Source: Neisseriaceae bacterium (GTDB lineage: Bacteria; Pseudomonadota; Gammaproteobacteria; Burkholderiales; UBA11063). Taken from it: DNA of 37,656 bases. Shown here piece after piece: positions 1 to 9,428 of this stretch. The notes under the pieces are model-generated. The model had not been told where the DNA came from. It saw nothing but the letters and a program-made list of their open reading frames with translations, and made no database searches. The stretch lies in contig CANFGS010000018.1 in the NCBI GenBank assembly GCA_947446595.1, positions 1-37,656 of the forward strand, read 5' to 3'. Numbering within the stretch: the stretch's first letter is position 1; each line of letters begins with the position of its first letter. The position numbers and the translations under genes are program-made.

Positions 1-120
1 ACAAGATTATAAACTAAGCATTTACCCTCTTTCTGTTTTATAGCTAAACCATTTATCTACAATCAATATAACAAAATATAAATAAATTTAATCTTTTGAT
101 AACTATCATGCTCATATTTG

Positions 121-155
121 TCCGTTGCTTTTCATTATTGAATGAATCTAACGGA
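121..155. repeat. imperfect inverted repeat downstream of recD
   Basis: Outer arms TCCGTT and AACGGA are perfect. Inner arms TTTTCATT and AATGAAT are nearly perfect, around an ATTG loop. It lies about 30 bases past the recD stop and could end the recD transcript, but no strong T-run follows on the minus strand. The rest of 1-184 shows no gene that I can support. Confidence 0.4.
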
Positions 156-184
156 TTAATATACAAATTTTAATATAAGTTTTA

Positions 185-1870
185 TCAAATAATAGTAGTA
201 GCTAATCCGGTATTTCTGATTGTTGGGTTTGCTATTGCTTCTTTAATAATATTATTCGTCGAAAATATAGTAAGATGATTTTTTGCTCTTGATACTGCTG
301 TATATAGTAGCTCACGGCTACATTTTGTATTGGGGATTACTACATAAGCATGATTAAACTCAGAGCCTTGTGATTTATGTATTGAAATAGCGTATGCTAG
401 ATCAAATTTGGGTAGTATTTCTGGAATAAACGCCCTACCATCTTCAAATATTATTTGAATAATCCCGTCTTTTATAACACATATACCAATATCGCCATTA
501 TTTAGCCCTAGCGCATAATCATTCTTAAGGATAATTATTGGGCGTCCACTATACCATGTATCAATAGTAGCTAATTTTTGCTTAATATGTTTTTCAATTT
601 GTAAATTAAGATTATAACTACCTAATATCCCAACATTAGTAAGACAAAGTATACACTGACGACTAAATTTATCAAATATATTAGTAGTATCAGATTGTAC
701 AGAAATGAAATAATCATTTAAAGACTGTGAATTCAAATAATTATCTAAAATAGTATTTAGTTTAGGTTTGTAGAGTTTAATATTATCTGAATTATCTAAC
801 ATAGATTTTATCATATCTAAATTATTATTTAGAACGGCTTTGGTAAGATTTCCAATATCATTACTGCTTCTTTTACTTTGAATAAGTTCACTTATATTAC
901 AGTGGTTAGTAAATAAGTCATGAGAATTAGGGCTAATTAGAGAAGCAAATACATAGCCCTCCTCTACTGAGGATAATTGATTTTTGTCCCCTAGAAATAT
1001 TATATGACGTATGGTATGACTATCAATTGCTTCTAATAATTTACTATATAATGGCAAACTTACCATTGAAGATTCATCAATAATTAATATATCAAGATCT
1101 AACTTATTATCCTTATTATGTCTAAAATAAATACTATCGTTTTTTGCACCTAATAATTTATGAATAGTTACAAAGTTTTCAATTTCCAAAAGCTTGTTAA
1201 TAGCTGTCATATCCAGATATTTACTTAAAGCTCCAATATTACTTTGTAGCGACTCTTTAACTCGTTTACTTGCTTTACCTGTCGGAGCTGCAAGTTTAAC
1301 TTTTATATCAAAGCCATAAATCTCATAAAAAAGCCACAATAATAATGTAACAGTAGTTGTTTTACCAGTACCAGGCCCACCAGTAATAAAGCTTAATTTA
1401 TTATGGATACTAGTTTTAATAGCTTCTAATTGTTCTATATTAGGTAATTTATTATTATAGGAAATCTCATCTAGTATCTTGATTGAGTTTTGATAATTAT
1501 CGTCTAAATTAGTATAGATTCTAGTCAATAACTGAATCTGCTCTTTTATACTAATTTCGTAGTTTAAATATTTACTAATATATACCAGATAATCATTATC
1601 AATCTTTAGGATTGATAGAGGTTTTGGAGCTGTATTTTTTATAGAAAAATCACTAGCTATCCCACTTTTTTTAAATAATCTAGTTATGTCATTTGGTGAT
1701 AGGCTAATGCTGCTACTTAAGTCTGACAATTTACTACAACTATGACCATTACTAATATCAGTAAATAAATACTCAATAATTTGTGTTAAATTTGTTTTAT
1801 CAATACTGCTTAAATCTGACTCAGCTAGACTTACTAATTGTTTTGACAAGTTAAAAAAAGTAGTGTTCAT
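185..1870 (-). CDS. recD: RecD, exonuclease V alpha subunit (5'-3' helicase)
   Basis: RecD is the fast 5'-3' helicase motor of RecBCD, which processes double-strand DNA ends for recombination repair and degrades foreign linear DNA. The protein is about 561 residues, near the usual 600. Walker A (GGPGTGKTT) is at about residues 164-172, the Walker B-like IIDESSM follows, and the C-terminal SIHKSQGSEF and YTAVSRAK helicase motifs are present. An ATG two codons upstream (1876) is in frame, but AGGA sits six bases before the ATG at 1870 and would overlap the upstream ATG, so I prefer 1870. recD normally follows recB directly. Here 956 bases separate it from recB, including a gene on the other strand, so recD probably has its own promoter near 1963-1968. 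Family assignment is firm. Confidence 0.95.
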   Translation of the reverse strand: MNTTFFNLSKQLVSLAESDLSSIDKTNLTQIIEYLFTDISNGHSCSKLSDLSSSISLSPNDITRLFKKSGIASDFSIKNTAPKPLSILKIDNDYLVYISKYLNYEISIKEQIQLLTRIYTNLDDNYQNSIKILDEISYNNKLPNIEQLEAIKTSIHNKLSFITGGPGTGKTTTVTLLLWLFYEIYGFDIKVKLAAPTGKASKRVKESLQSNIGALSKYLDMTAINKLLEIENFVTIHKLLGAKNDSIYFRHNKDNKLDLDILIIDESSMVSLPLYSKLLEAIDSHTIRHIIFLGDKNQLSSVEEGYVFASLISPNSHDLFTNHCNISELIQSKRSSNDIGNLTKAVLNNNLDMIKSMLDNSDNIKLYKPKLNTILDNYLNSQSLNDYFISVQSDTTNIFDKFSRQCILCLTNVGILGSYNLNLQIEKHIKQKLATIDTWYSGRPIIILKNDYALGLNNGDIGICVIKDGIIQIIFEDGRAFIPEILPKFDLAYAISIHKSQGSEFNHAYVVIPNTKCSRELLYTAVSRAKNHLTIFSTNNIIKEAIANPTIRNTGLATTII

Positions 1871-1939
1871 TAGCATTCCTAAGGGGATATTAAAGTATTT
1901 AGATTAAAGTTCTAAACGTAAATTTTACTTATTAAGTTT

Positions 1940-1968
1940 TTGGTTGTAGTATATAAATGTGTATTATA
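1940..1968. promoter_or_regulatory. candidate overlapping divergent promoters (recD and the inserted gene)
   Basis: On the plus strand TTGGTT (1940-1945) is followed after 16 bases by TATTAT (1962-1967), pointing at the gene starting at 2060. The same bases read on the minus strand give a perfect TATAAT (1963-1968) pointing at recD, but with a poor -35. Two opposed -10 boxes sharing bases would make the two transcripts compete. This is seen by eye only. Confidence 0.35.
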
Positions 1969-1995
1969 CAATCAAACGCTTAGCTTAAATATAAC

Positions 1996-2028
1996 AAATT
2001 TACATTATGTAAAACATAATGTAAATTT
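1996..2028. repeat. perfect 15-bp palindrome with 3-base centre
   Basis: Arms 1996-2010 (AAATTTACATTATGT) and 2014-2028 (its exact reverse complement) flank AAA at 2011-2013. It lies between the candidate promoter and the ribosome binding site of the gene at 2060. It could be an operator for a dimeric regulator or, in RNA, a 15-bp hairpin just before the ribosome binding site. No T-run follows, so a standard intrinsic terminator is less likely. Confidence 0.8.
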
Positions 2029-2059
2029 CATAAAAATAATTCAAAACAGGAGAAATTTA

Positions 2060-2820
2060 ATGAAAAACAATTAATAGCTAAATTTGAAGACCCAAATTTT
2101 AAGCCCTACATTTTTAGAACTGGGGTATCTGGAAATTTATGTAGAATTTTACATAGTGGATATATATCAAAAGACGAAAAAGAGTACGATGTCTTTAAAA
2201 TATCAAAAAAATACAATAATACACTGTACTCAGCTTCAAAATGCGAATTTACAAGTATTGGTGGTCCTGTACTGACAGAGTTTTATGGTGATGTATTGTA
2301 TATATTAAATGATTATCAACTTCAAGCTCCTAATGTATGGGGATCAACTGCAGCTCCTGGTGATGATGGTGGTGCTGTAATGGGTAGTACTTATTTTCGT
2401 ATTGCTCGTCAACTTATGATGGATGGATTTGAAGAAAGTGCTCCACTAACAATAGATCCCAAAAAATTAGCTGCAGCTCAAGAAATAATAAGTGACCAAA
2501 TTATATTAAGTAGTGACTGGATTAAATTTAATAAATATTTCACAATGCTTAGTATCCACTCACTTAAAAATAAAGATGAAATTATTACTAGTTTATTAAA
2601 CGAAAATGATAGAATGAAATTCTGGACGCTGTTTAATAAAAGCATACTTCAAGGCGATGCTGGCCCTATAGAAATGCATTATGATGGCAAAATACCACTT
2701 AATGATGTTAAATCTATAACAATATCTAGTAAAATAAAAGACATGCTAGTTGAGAGTTGCCCCTCAGACTATGAAACATATAAAGATAAAATTATAATTG
2801 ATAATAGCTCAAAAATATAA
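2060..2820 (+). pseudogene. unrecognised protein gene with a frameshift (or recoding site) at codon 3
   Basis: AGGAG (2048-2052) stands seven bases before ATG 2060, but that frame reads Met-Lys-Asn-Asn-stop. A long frame, -1 relative to this ATG, is open from 2020 to the stop at 2820 and has no ATG, GTG or TTG start upstream of the point where similarity of composition begins. One extra A in the A-run at 2063-2067, or a -1 slip at G-AAA-AAC, joins the two and gives about 253 residues starting MKKQLIAKFEDPNF or MKNQLIAKFEDPNF. The N-terminal half holds YIFRTGVSGNLCRILHSGY; the middle holds GSTAAPGDDGGAVMGSTYF; the C-terminal third is charged. There is no signal peptide or membrane segment. I do not recognise the family. 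It lies on the plus strand between recB and recD, both minus. From the internal GTA-TTG, residues after 2296 could be made separately (174 residues). Possible readings are a decaying insert, a phase-variable gene, a recoded gene or a sequencing error. Confidence 0.7.
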
Positions 2821-2826
2821 CTAGTT

Positions 2827-5800
2827 TTATATCTGAATTGGATAAAATAATTTATCCAATTCACTCACTAGATTTTGACAGTTTTTATCAATAAATACCC
2901 CTTGTGGTACACTAGTAGTATAAATACCTCTAACATAATAATACGCAGCACCGCCTAGTAAGTGACTAGCATCTTCAACTTTAAGCCTTTGTTCTAGATA
3001 GCGTTTGACGGCCACTAAATAGAGTAAATACTGTAAATAATAATGATGTTCTGCCATTGAAATAATAAGTGGGTTATCAACATCATTTATATCTGAAGTT
3101 GATGTGTAGTCAGTCAGAGTATTAGTTTTATAATCGAGTACAAAGTATAGCCCATTATGCTCAAATAATAAATCAATAAAACCAACCAAAAAGCCCTCCT
3201 CTATTGTACCTAAACTTCTACATGCTAGAGTAAATGGGTGCTGTTCCCCAAAATAACGACTCATTAATAAATATATATCTTTACAAATTGAAACAGTATG
3301 TTTGATTGAAAGGTTAAATTCAAGCTCATGCATACTATTAGTAAAATCACCTATCCCATAATTTTCCAAAATAGGATAAGTAAAAGCCTCATCAAGCATT
3401 GTAGTTAATTCATTACGATATATTTCATTATCGATATTATATTCTATAAGTATTGATTTAAGTCTGTCCTGATCCACAGGATAGTTTTCGCATAGATGAT
3501 GAAATAATACCCCAAATGTAGCTCCACTGCACTCTTTATCTGATAGTATAGAATAGCGGTACTCCAATTCTGCTATCGGATTATTAGTATCGTCATTATC
3601 ACTATACTTGCTTGGCTCGTTGGTTTTAGTTAACAAAGTATAGCTTTGACGATAAAATATTGGTGCGGGACTAATATTCACATTAATTAAATTAGTTTTT
3701 TTATCCGTTGCCTCATTATCAATAAAATGCAGTAATTTAAGATCGTTATCGCTCACTAAGTCACGATTATAGGCAACAACTCCACTCAAAGGTTTTTTAA
3801 ACCCATCTTGTGGATTGTTTGAGAAAAACTTAGAGTAATTAAATAGCGAATGAGATAAATCATCAGGTTTATCTTTTACATAGCCAAATAACTCCGTAAT
3901 CTTATCTGGTTTTTCACTGGCACTATATTTACCACTTTTAAGAATTGTCGGCTGTTTTAGATAAATATAGAGGCGAGTCTTGGCTCTTGTAAGAGCTACA
4001 TAATTTAAACGCTGTGACTCCTTATTACCCTTGTCAACAATGTATTTTCCAACAGTTTCATCCATTACCATTGATGAATTAAACACTCCACCATAAGAAT
4101 AACTACTAAAAAACGGCAATTGTTTATTATCAAAACTTTGATTACCTTTGAAAAACGGGCAAAATACTATATCAAATTCAAGTCCTTTTGACTTATGCTG
4201 GGTTGTAACAAGGATTTGTTCATTATCGTTATCTAGTCGCACCAACTCTTCATTTTGACCATCTATGTCTGTAGCACTACTAGAATTAATAATCTTTTGA
4301 TGAAACCAAAATAATAATTCAGTTTGATTAGTCGCACTACTTCTATTGAGTAATTCTGCCAATTGCCAAATATTTGATAATTCACGATTATTTAGACTAT
4401 AACTACTATTTTGAAATAAACGATTAAATAAAGCATAAACTAAAGATATGATTCCTTTGCTATTCCAAATTTGCTGGTAATAATAAAAGTCTTGTAATAA
4501 AATCTGTAATTCTTTATTCTCATTAAAGTTTATTAAATTACTTAAGTTAAAATTAAATAACTTACTAGTAATTGCTTTAATAAAATTTTTACGATTACTT
4601 AAATCAAATATTGAATTTAAAAATAAAAATAAGTCATTAGCCGTATTTGTTGCAAATATATTCCCTAGTTTTAATTCGGAAGCGGTAATACCATAACCAC
4701 GTAAATATTCAACTATTTCAGTACATTCTTGATTTCTGTTAACCAAGATAGCGATTTTACCACCGAGAGTTTTATCTGCATTTAATAGTGACAATATCTC
4801 AAAAGTCATAGCACGTAGTAATGCACTAGTTCTTAATGGCTTAGTTGCTCCATTTATTGCTACTATTTGTACATTCTCATCATAAAACTTGGCTTTTATT
4901 CCTCTATTACCTGCATTTGATGTAACTTCTGCTACCTCAGGTAGTATATTTTCTTCATTTGCTTTAGCAATACTAGGTGAATATGTAATACCATCGCCTA
5001 GCATCCCCTCGCCTACAAATAACTCATTGATAAAATTAAGTATATTACAGTTAGAGCGAAAATTACTATCAAGACTAAGTTTATTATTAATTTGGTGCCG
5101 AGCTTTGATATAGGTATCTATATCTGCCCCCCTGAAACTATAAATAGCTTGTTTAGGATCTCCTACTACTACTACATTTCCTCGTCTCACACTATCAAGA
5201 TGATAAATTGAACTAAAAATCTCCCATTGAAGCTTATCAGTATCCTGAAACTCATCAATAAAAGCTACTGGATATAAATTAAATATTTTATCACTTAATG
5301 TTTTAGAATTAGACAATCTATCGGAGATACGTTCAATTAGCTCATCAAAAGTTAATTTATTATTTTGTATGTAATTATTACTAATATACTGAATAACAGA
5401 TGCAAGAAACTCAGCTTTTACTAATGGTAATAACTCACTATCAAGTAGTAGATCAGCTAGTTTTGACAAATTAGGGGTAATATCTATAGTATATTTATTT
5501 ACATAAGTCGCATTTTTTATAGTTAAAATATCGCGAGGAATTTTGGAAGCAATTCGCCCAACCAAAGTTTGTGTTATATCACGGCTAGTAAAAATCTTCT
5601 CTAAATTTGCAAGGACTATGTCAATATTACTCTTAAATTTATTGATGATCTCACTACGCATGAAATTCAGTACCAAAGATTCTAGTACTTCTGTTTTATC
5701 ATTTACTAGTTCAAATTCAGGATTGATCAGGCACTCAAAAGGATAGTCATTCAAAATCTTCTTACAAAAGCCATGGATAGTATAAATACTTGCCCAATCA

Positions 5801-6168
5801 AAATTTTGTAACGCTCTGTTTAGAATAGTTAAATCACGTTTATATAAATTTTTACGTGTATCTAAATAGGTAGAAAATATATCCAATTCCGACGCTACTT
5901 TATTATGAATACAAATAATCTGATCTATGGTTGCCTTAATTTGGGAGGAAATTCTATCTTTTAATTCATTAGTTGCATCATTTGTAAAAGTAACTACCAA
6001 AATATTTTCAATACCAATTATGGTGTTGTCAAGCCTACTAGATTCTAACAAAGCCTTGATAAAGAGTCGTTCAATAGTCCAAGTCTTCCCAGTACCTGCT
6101 GAAGCCTCAATAACATACGCATTATTATGTTGCTTAAAATCAATCTGGTTTAATGGGTGGTTTGACAT
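2827..6168 (-). CDS. recB: RecB, exonuclease V beta subunit (3'-5' helicase and nuclease)
   Basis: RecB is the slow helicase and the only nuclease of RecBCD. It cuts DNA ends and, after Chi recognition, loads RecA. The 1113-residue protein is close to the usual 1180. The N-terminus has a UvrD-type Walker A (EASAGTGKT, Lys28), followed by VAFIDEFQDTD, GDPKQAIYSFRGAD and the later TTQHKSKGLEFD and YVALTRAK motifs. The C-terminal nuclease keeps its metal residues: GFIDLLF with Asp999, and LDYKTN with Asp1012 and Lys1014. The gene starts two bases after recC stops, with GGGGAG inside the recC end, so the two are probably translated together. Its last codons form a perfect hairpin (2835-2862). It converges on the plus-strand gene ending at 2820. 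Confidence 0.97.
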   Translation of the reverse strand: MSNHPLNQIDFKQHNNAYVIEASAGTGKTWTIERLFIKALLESSRLDNTIIGIENILVVTFTNDATNELKDRISSQIKATIDQIICIHNKVASELDIFSTYLDTRKNLYKRDLTILNRALQNFDWASIYTIHGFCKKILNDYPFECLINPEFELVNDKTEVLESLVLNFMRSEIINKFKSNIDIVLANLEKIFTSRDITQTLVGRIASKIPRDILTIKNATYVNKYTIDITPNLSKLADLLLDSELLPLVKAEFLASVIQYISNNYIQNNKLTFDELIERISDRLSNSKTLSDKIFNLYPVAFIDEFQDTDKLQWEIFSSIYHLDSVRRGNVVVVGDPKQAIYSFRGADIDTYIKARHQINNKLSLDSNFRSNCNILNFINELFVGEGMLGDGITYSPSIAKANEENILPEVAEVTSNAGNRGIKAKFYDENVQIVAINGATKPLRTSALLRAMTFEILSLLNADKTLGGKIAILVNRNQECTEIVEYLRGYGITASELKLGNIFATNTANDLFLFLNSIFDLSNRKNFIKAITSKLFNFNLSNLINFNENKELQILLQDFYYYQQIWNSKGIISLVYALFNRLFQNSSYSLNNRELSNIWQLAELLNRSSATNQTELLFWFHQKIINSSSATDIDGQNEELVRLDNDNEQILVTTQHKSKGLEFDIVFCPFFKGNQSFDNKQLPFFSSYSYGGVFNSSMVMDETVGKYIVDKGNKESQRLNYVALTRAKTRLYIYLKQPTILKSGKYSASEKPDKITELFGYVKDKPDDLSHSLFNYSKFFSNNPQDGFKKPLSGVVAYNRDLVSDNDLKLLHFIDNEATDKKTNLINVNISPAPIFYRQSYTLLTKTNEPSKYSDNDDTNNPIAELEYRYSILSDKECSGATFGVLFHHLCENYPVDQDRLKSILIEYNIDNEIYRNELTTMLDEAFTYPILENYGIGDFTNSMHELEFNLSIKHTVSICKDIYLLMSRYFGEQHPFTLACRSLGTIEEGFLVGFIDLLFEHNGLYFVLDYKTNTLTDYTSTSDINDVDNPLIISMAEHHYYLQYLLYLVAVKRYLEQRLKVEDASHLLGGAAYYYVRGIYTTSVPQGVFIDKNCQNLVSELDKLFYPIQI
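2835..2862. terminator. perfect 12-bp hairpin inside the recB 3' end; possible bidirectional terminator
   Basis: GAATTGGATAAA (2835-2846) and TTTATCCAATTC (2851-2862) pair perfectly around ATAA. It lies within the last recB codons and a few bases past the convergent gene ending at 2820. T-rich sequence follows only at a distance on the minus strand (TTATATTTTT after about 14 bases), so the hairpin is certain but terminator function is tentative. Confidence 0.55.
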
Positions 6169-6170
6169 AT

Positions 6171-9100
6171 CTAAATACTCCCCATTTTGGATAACAATTC
6201 ACCTATATTTACAATATCATTAATCGATCCAACATCTTTAATAACATCAAAATACTTATTAGCAATCGATCCAAAAATAATATCTTGCCGTATATTTTCA
6301 AGATCAAAGTTGTTAAAAGAACCAGAATATTTATTATAAGCCTTACCTATTGATAAGGTATTAGCATATTCTTCAATTGCTGCTCTATGGATTAAAACTG
6401 GATTATTTAAACTTCTTAAATAATATACTAAAATTTGGTTTATCATATTATCTTGATTGATATTTATTACCAAATCACTAGTTTCTAAAGAGCTATTTAT
6501 TTGGCGTACAACCAATATCTTGTCCAATCGAGAAGCTATTAATGAAGCATACACCATAGCGGTTAACTTTAATTTATAAGGCAAGTCACTAAACTTATCA
6601 GCTAATGGCTTATCGTTAATATCACCAAAATCTGGAATAAGAATTAAACTATTATTTTCTATATATAGAGTTCCATTAATTAATAGATTATATTTTTCAT
6701 CATTTCTAGTAATAGTATGAGTAAAATCAACTTCAACAGCTTCATTTCCCCTATGTTTTTTATAGAAATCATAAAGAGTTTTATAATATTTATATTGAGC
6801 TTCACCAAAATGTTGATAACCAATAATTCCTTTTATACTCAAATACTCATAAAGTTGATCTGAATTAGGCTTATACGTTTCAAATACTCGATAGATTTTT
6901 CCCGCAATGCTTCTATTAAATAAGACTAAGTTTTCAGTATCTTCGAGCTCTATTTCTTCATTATAGGTGCTTATCCCAAGAGTTTTATATAAATTAGAAT
7001 TAGTATATAAGAATGTATTTACTATACTATCTATTTTAACTTCAATTTCCATTTGTTGAAGTTTGGTTAGATTAGTAAAATCCCAACGTCTATCTTCAAA
7101 ATTATTATTTATTTGGGAACCAACCTTATGCCATAGCTGTGAATAGTTATTTTGGCTATTATTATAAAAAGGATGTAGGGAATGAATTGTGATAATCTCG
7201 TCAATATTGGTAAAGCTCTGCTCTATTGTATTGATTAATAACCCAAGCACTGGAGAAGGTTTAATCGCGCTATTATCTGTTTCAGCTCTACCAATATAGC
7301 TAAGATACAGCATCTTTCTTGCTGCTAAAATAGTATCTAAAAAGATTTGTTTATCTTCAATATTATAATTACGATCTGCTAAATGCCAAGTTTTAGCTAA
7401 AATACTTAGTTGATTAGGAGTGTTACTTGATGGAAATTCCCCAAAGTTTAGCCCCAAAATATATATGTATTTATATGGGATATTTCGTAAATATCCCAGA
7501 GATGCACAAGTAATCCTCCCATCAAGGTTTATTTTATTACTACTAGCTTTGCAATACTCGTCTATTATCTGATTAATAATTTGTAAATCAATTGGAGTTT
7601 TAAGATTAATTTCTAATAATGTGCCCAAGAAGTTTTGTGTCGTGAGATTAATTTCAAAAACCGAATTAACTATATTAGTTAATGTATCATGACTTTCTTT
7701 TATAGTTAATTTTCTTAATGTATTTTCATCACTATAAAACACTTGACGAAGTTCTGATAGGAGATTAAATAGACTAATAATTTTTTCGCATAACTCTAGT
7801 TGATTACTATCAATATTATCATAAGGAATATATTTACCATCATTAGAATTATAAATAGGTGCTTTTGATTCAAACATAGAATTATTCAAACACGCACCAA
7901 GGCTTATATTATTTATAAACTGTAAGAAACTATGAATAGGATAGTTTTGATAACCATATTTGTTATAATCATCACTACTATAACCAAAATGAGTTGCATT
8001 TTCAAGTAAGGATTTCTTTATCCAATTAATATCATCTTCTGAGACTCCAATTTGGTTTAGAATATCTATAAAGTAACTCACATTCAAAATATATGGAGTA
8101 TTTATAATTAGCTTTATGGTTTCAAGTATTTTATAATCACTATGCCGGCGATTACCAGTGATATTATATGGAAGTTTTTGATTATGAGAAAGTACTTCAT
8201 TATCAAAAACTGCACTAATATACGGTGCATATAAATCAATATCTGGTGCTACAACCAAAATATCATTTAATTTATTATCATTGTTTAAAATACCAACAAT
8301 CTCATTAAACATCACTTGTACTTCACGCATTCTATTATGACAGCTATTTATTTTAATATTATGATTACTAACGGCTATTGGATCTTCATAATAACTTTGG
8401 TGAATTCTTTTATCTAGCGTTATTCTATATTTTAGCGATCTAATATCATTTTGGATTACATCTAACATCGTATCCATTTTTGGAATTGAAGTCGCTGGTT
8501 TAAAATCATATACTGTAATATCATTAGCCTGAAGAAGTTCAATAAATTCGCGTGACTGGGATCCTAAATTGGATAGTAATGGGTTACCTGAAGTTAAATA
8601 TAAATCATCAAGATTTAGGTCTGGCTCATTAAGAAGCTTTTTCTCTAACTTATTACGTGTAGCATCACTTAATAAATCACCATAATACTCATAAGAACAT
8701 GGCTGATAATACCAATATATATCAATATTTTTTGCTAAATGTTTCAGGATATTTAGTTGGGATGGATATATACTCGTTAGTCCAAAAATAAATAATCTGT
8801 TGGGTAATTGGAGTTTTGAAATATCAGTAGTAGTAAAATAGGTATAAATATCAAGAAATGTTTGTTTTGAGTCTATATGTTTAAATAAATGAGCTAAAAT
8901 TTCTTTTTGCCACCCAGGGAATTTTGATTTCTCGAGGTTTAATAATTCAAATGTACGTAAATATAAGTATTCGTGGAAAATCTGCTGTAATTGACTAGCT
9001 AATTGATAAACTCTATAAATATCAAGTTTATCATTTTGATAAATATATTGATTTAATTCTATACTATCTTCACTTGATAATTTATTATTACATAAATAAT

Positions 9101-9428
9101 CATAAATTATATATTTAGCTTCTTTAAAATCAAATAGTATTACATCTGGATTATTAGCTTTATAGATATTTTCAATGACAGGTCCAGGTAATACTACAAA
9201 ATCAAGATTGGCACAAATACCAAGCTTTTTCGCAACATTATCCTTCATAAAAGCACTCATGGCATGATTTGGTACAATAACTTGTACCTTATCAAATATT
9301 GATAAACCTTCTAGGGTATTAAAATGGCTTAGAAATAACTCAAATAACCCTGCTTCATTGTCTGAGGTACCAATAGCTGTACTTTGGAAAAACATTATCT
9401 CAGTATTTGTATCATTCACTTCCGTCAT
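6171..9428 (-). CDS. recC: RecC, exonuclease V gamma subunit
   Basis: RecC is the scaffold of RecBCD. It splits the two strands and reads Chi through an inactive helicase/nuclease fold. It is weakly conserved; the call rests on 1085 residues (usual about 1120), position just before recB, and an N-terminus resembling RecC (VQVIVPNHAMSAFMKDNVAKKLGICANLDF, like the E. coli stretch ending in GIAANIDF). The segment ILVVAPDIDLYAPYISAVF and GRITCASLGYLRNIPYKYIYILGLNFGEFP also fit RecC. The first ATG (9428) lies inside the CGTCAT end of a dispersed repeat, and neither it nor Met12 (start 9395) has a clear ribosome binding site. Comparison with E. coli, where RecC starts near MLRVYHSN, favours Met12 (MFFQSTAIG). 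Confidence 0.9.
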   Translation of the reverse strand: MTEVNDTNTEIMFFQSTAIGTSDNEAGLFELFLSHFNTLEGLSIFDKVQVIVPNHAMSAFMKDNVAKKLGICANLDFVVLPGPVIENIYKANNPDVILFDFKEAKYIIYDYLCNNKLSSEDSIELNQYIYQNDKLDIYRVYQLASQLQQIFHEYLYLRTFELLNLEKSKFPGWQKEILAHLFKHIDSKQTFLDIYTYFTTTDISKLQLPNRLFIFGLTSIYPSQLNILKHLAKNIDIYWYYQPCSYEYYGDLLSDATRNKLEKKLLNEPDLNLDDLYLTSGNPLLSNLGSQSREFIELLQANDITVYDFKPATSIPKMDTMLDVIQNDIRSLKYRITLDKRIHQSYYEDPIAVSNHNIKINSCHNRMREVQVMFNEIVGILNNDNKLNDILVVAPDIDLYAPYISAVFDNEVLSHNQKLPYNITGNRRHSDYKILETIKLIINTPYILNVSYFIDILNQIGVSEDDINWIKKSLLENATHFGYSSDDYNKYGYQNYPIHSFLQFINNISLGACLNNSMFESKAPIYNSNDGKYIPYDNIDSNQLELCEKIISLFNLLSELRQVFYSDENTLRKLTIKESHDTLTNIVNSVFEINLTTQNFLGTLLEINLKTPIDLQIINQIIDEYCKASSNKINLDGRITCASLGYLRNIPYKYIYILGLNFGEFPSSNTPNQLSILAKTWHLADRNYNIEDKQIFLDTILAARKMLYLSYIGRAETDNSAIKPSPVLGLLINTIEQSFTNIDEIITIHSLHPFYNNSQNNYSQLWHKVGSQINNNFEDRRWDFTNLTKLQQMEIEVKIDSIVNTFLYTNSNLYKTLGISTYNEEIELEDTENLVLFNRSIAGKIYRVFETYKPNSDQLYEYLSIKGIIGYQHFGEAQYKYYKTLYDFYKKHRGNEAVEVDFTHTITRNDEKYNLLINGTLYIENNSLILIPDFGDINDKPLADKFSDLPYKLKLTAMVYASLIASRLDKILVVRQINSSLETSDLVININQDNMINQILVYYLRSLNNPVLIHRAAIEEYANTLSIGKAYNKYSGSFNNFDLENIRQDIIFGSIANKYFDVIKDVGSINDIVNIGELLSKMGSI

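Noticed and set aside
2084-2275. 63-codon plus-strand frame beginning MKTQILSPTF
   Set aside because: It begins at a TTG and lies out of frame within the longer frame that runs to 2820, which has better protein-like composition; it is a shadow of the frameshifted gene.
4889-6223. Several 60-100 codon plus-strand frames inside recB and across the recB-recC junction
   Set aside because: They are antisense to conserved RecB motifs, with no ribosome binding sites or domains.
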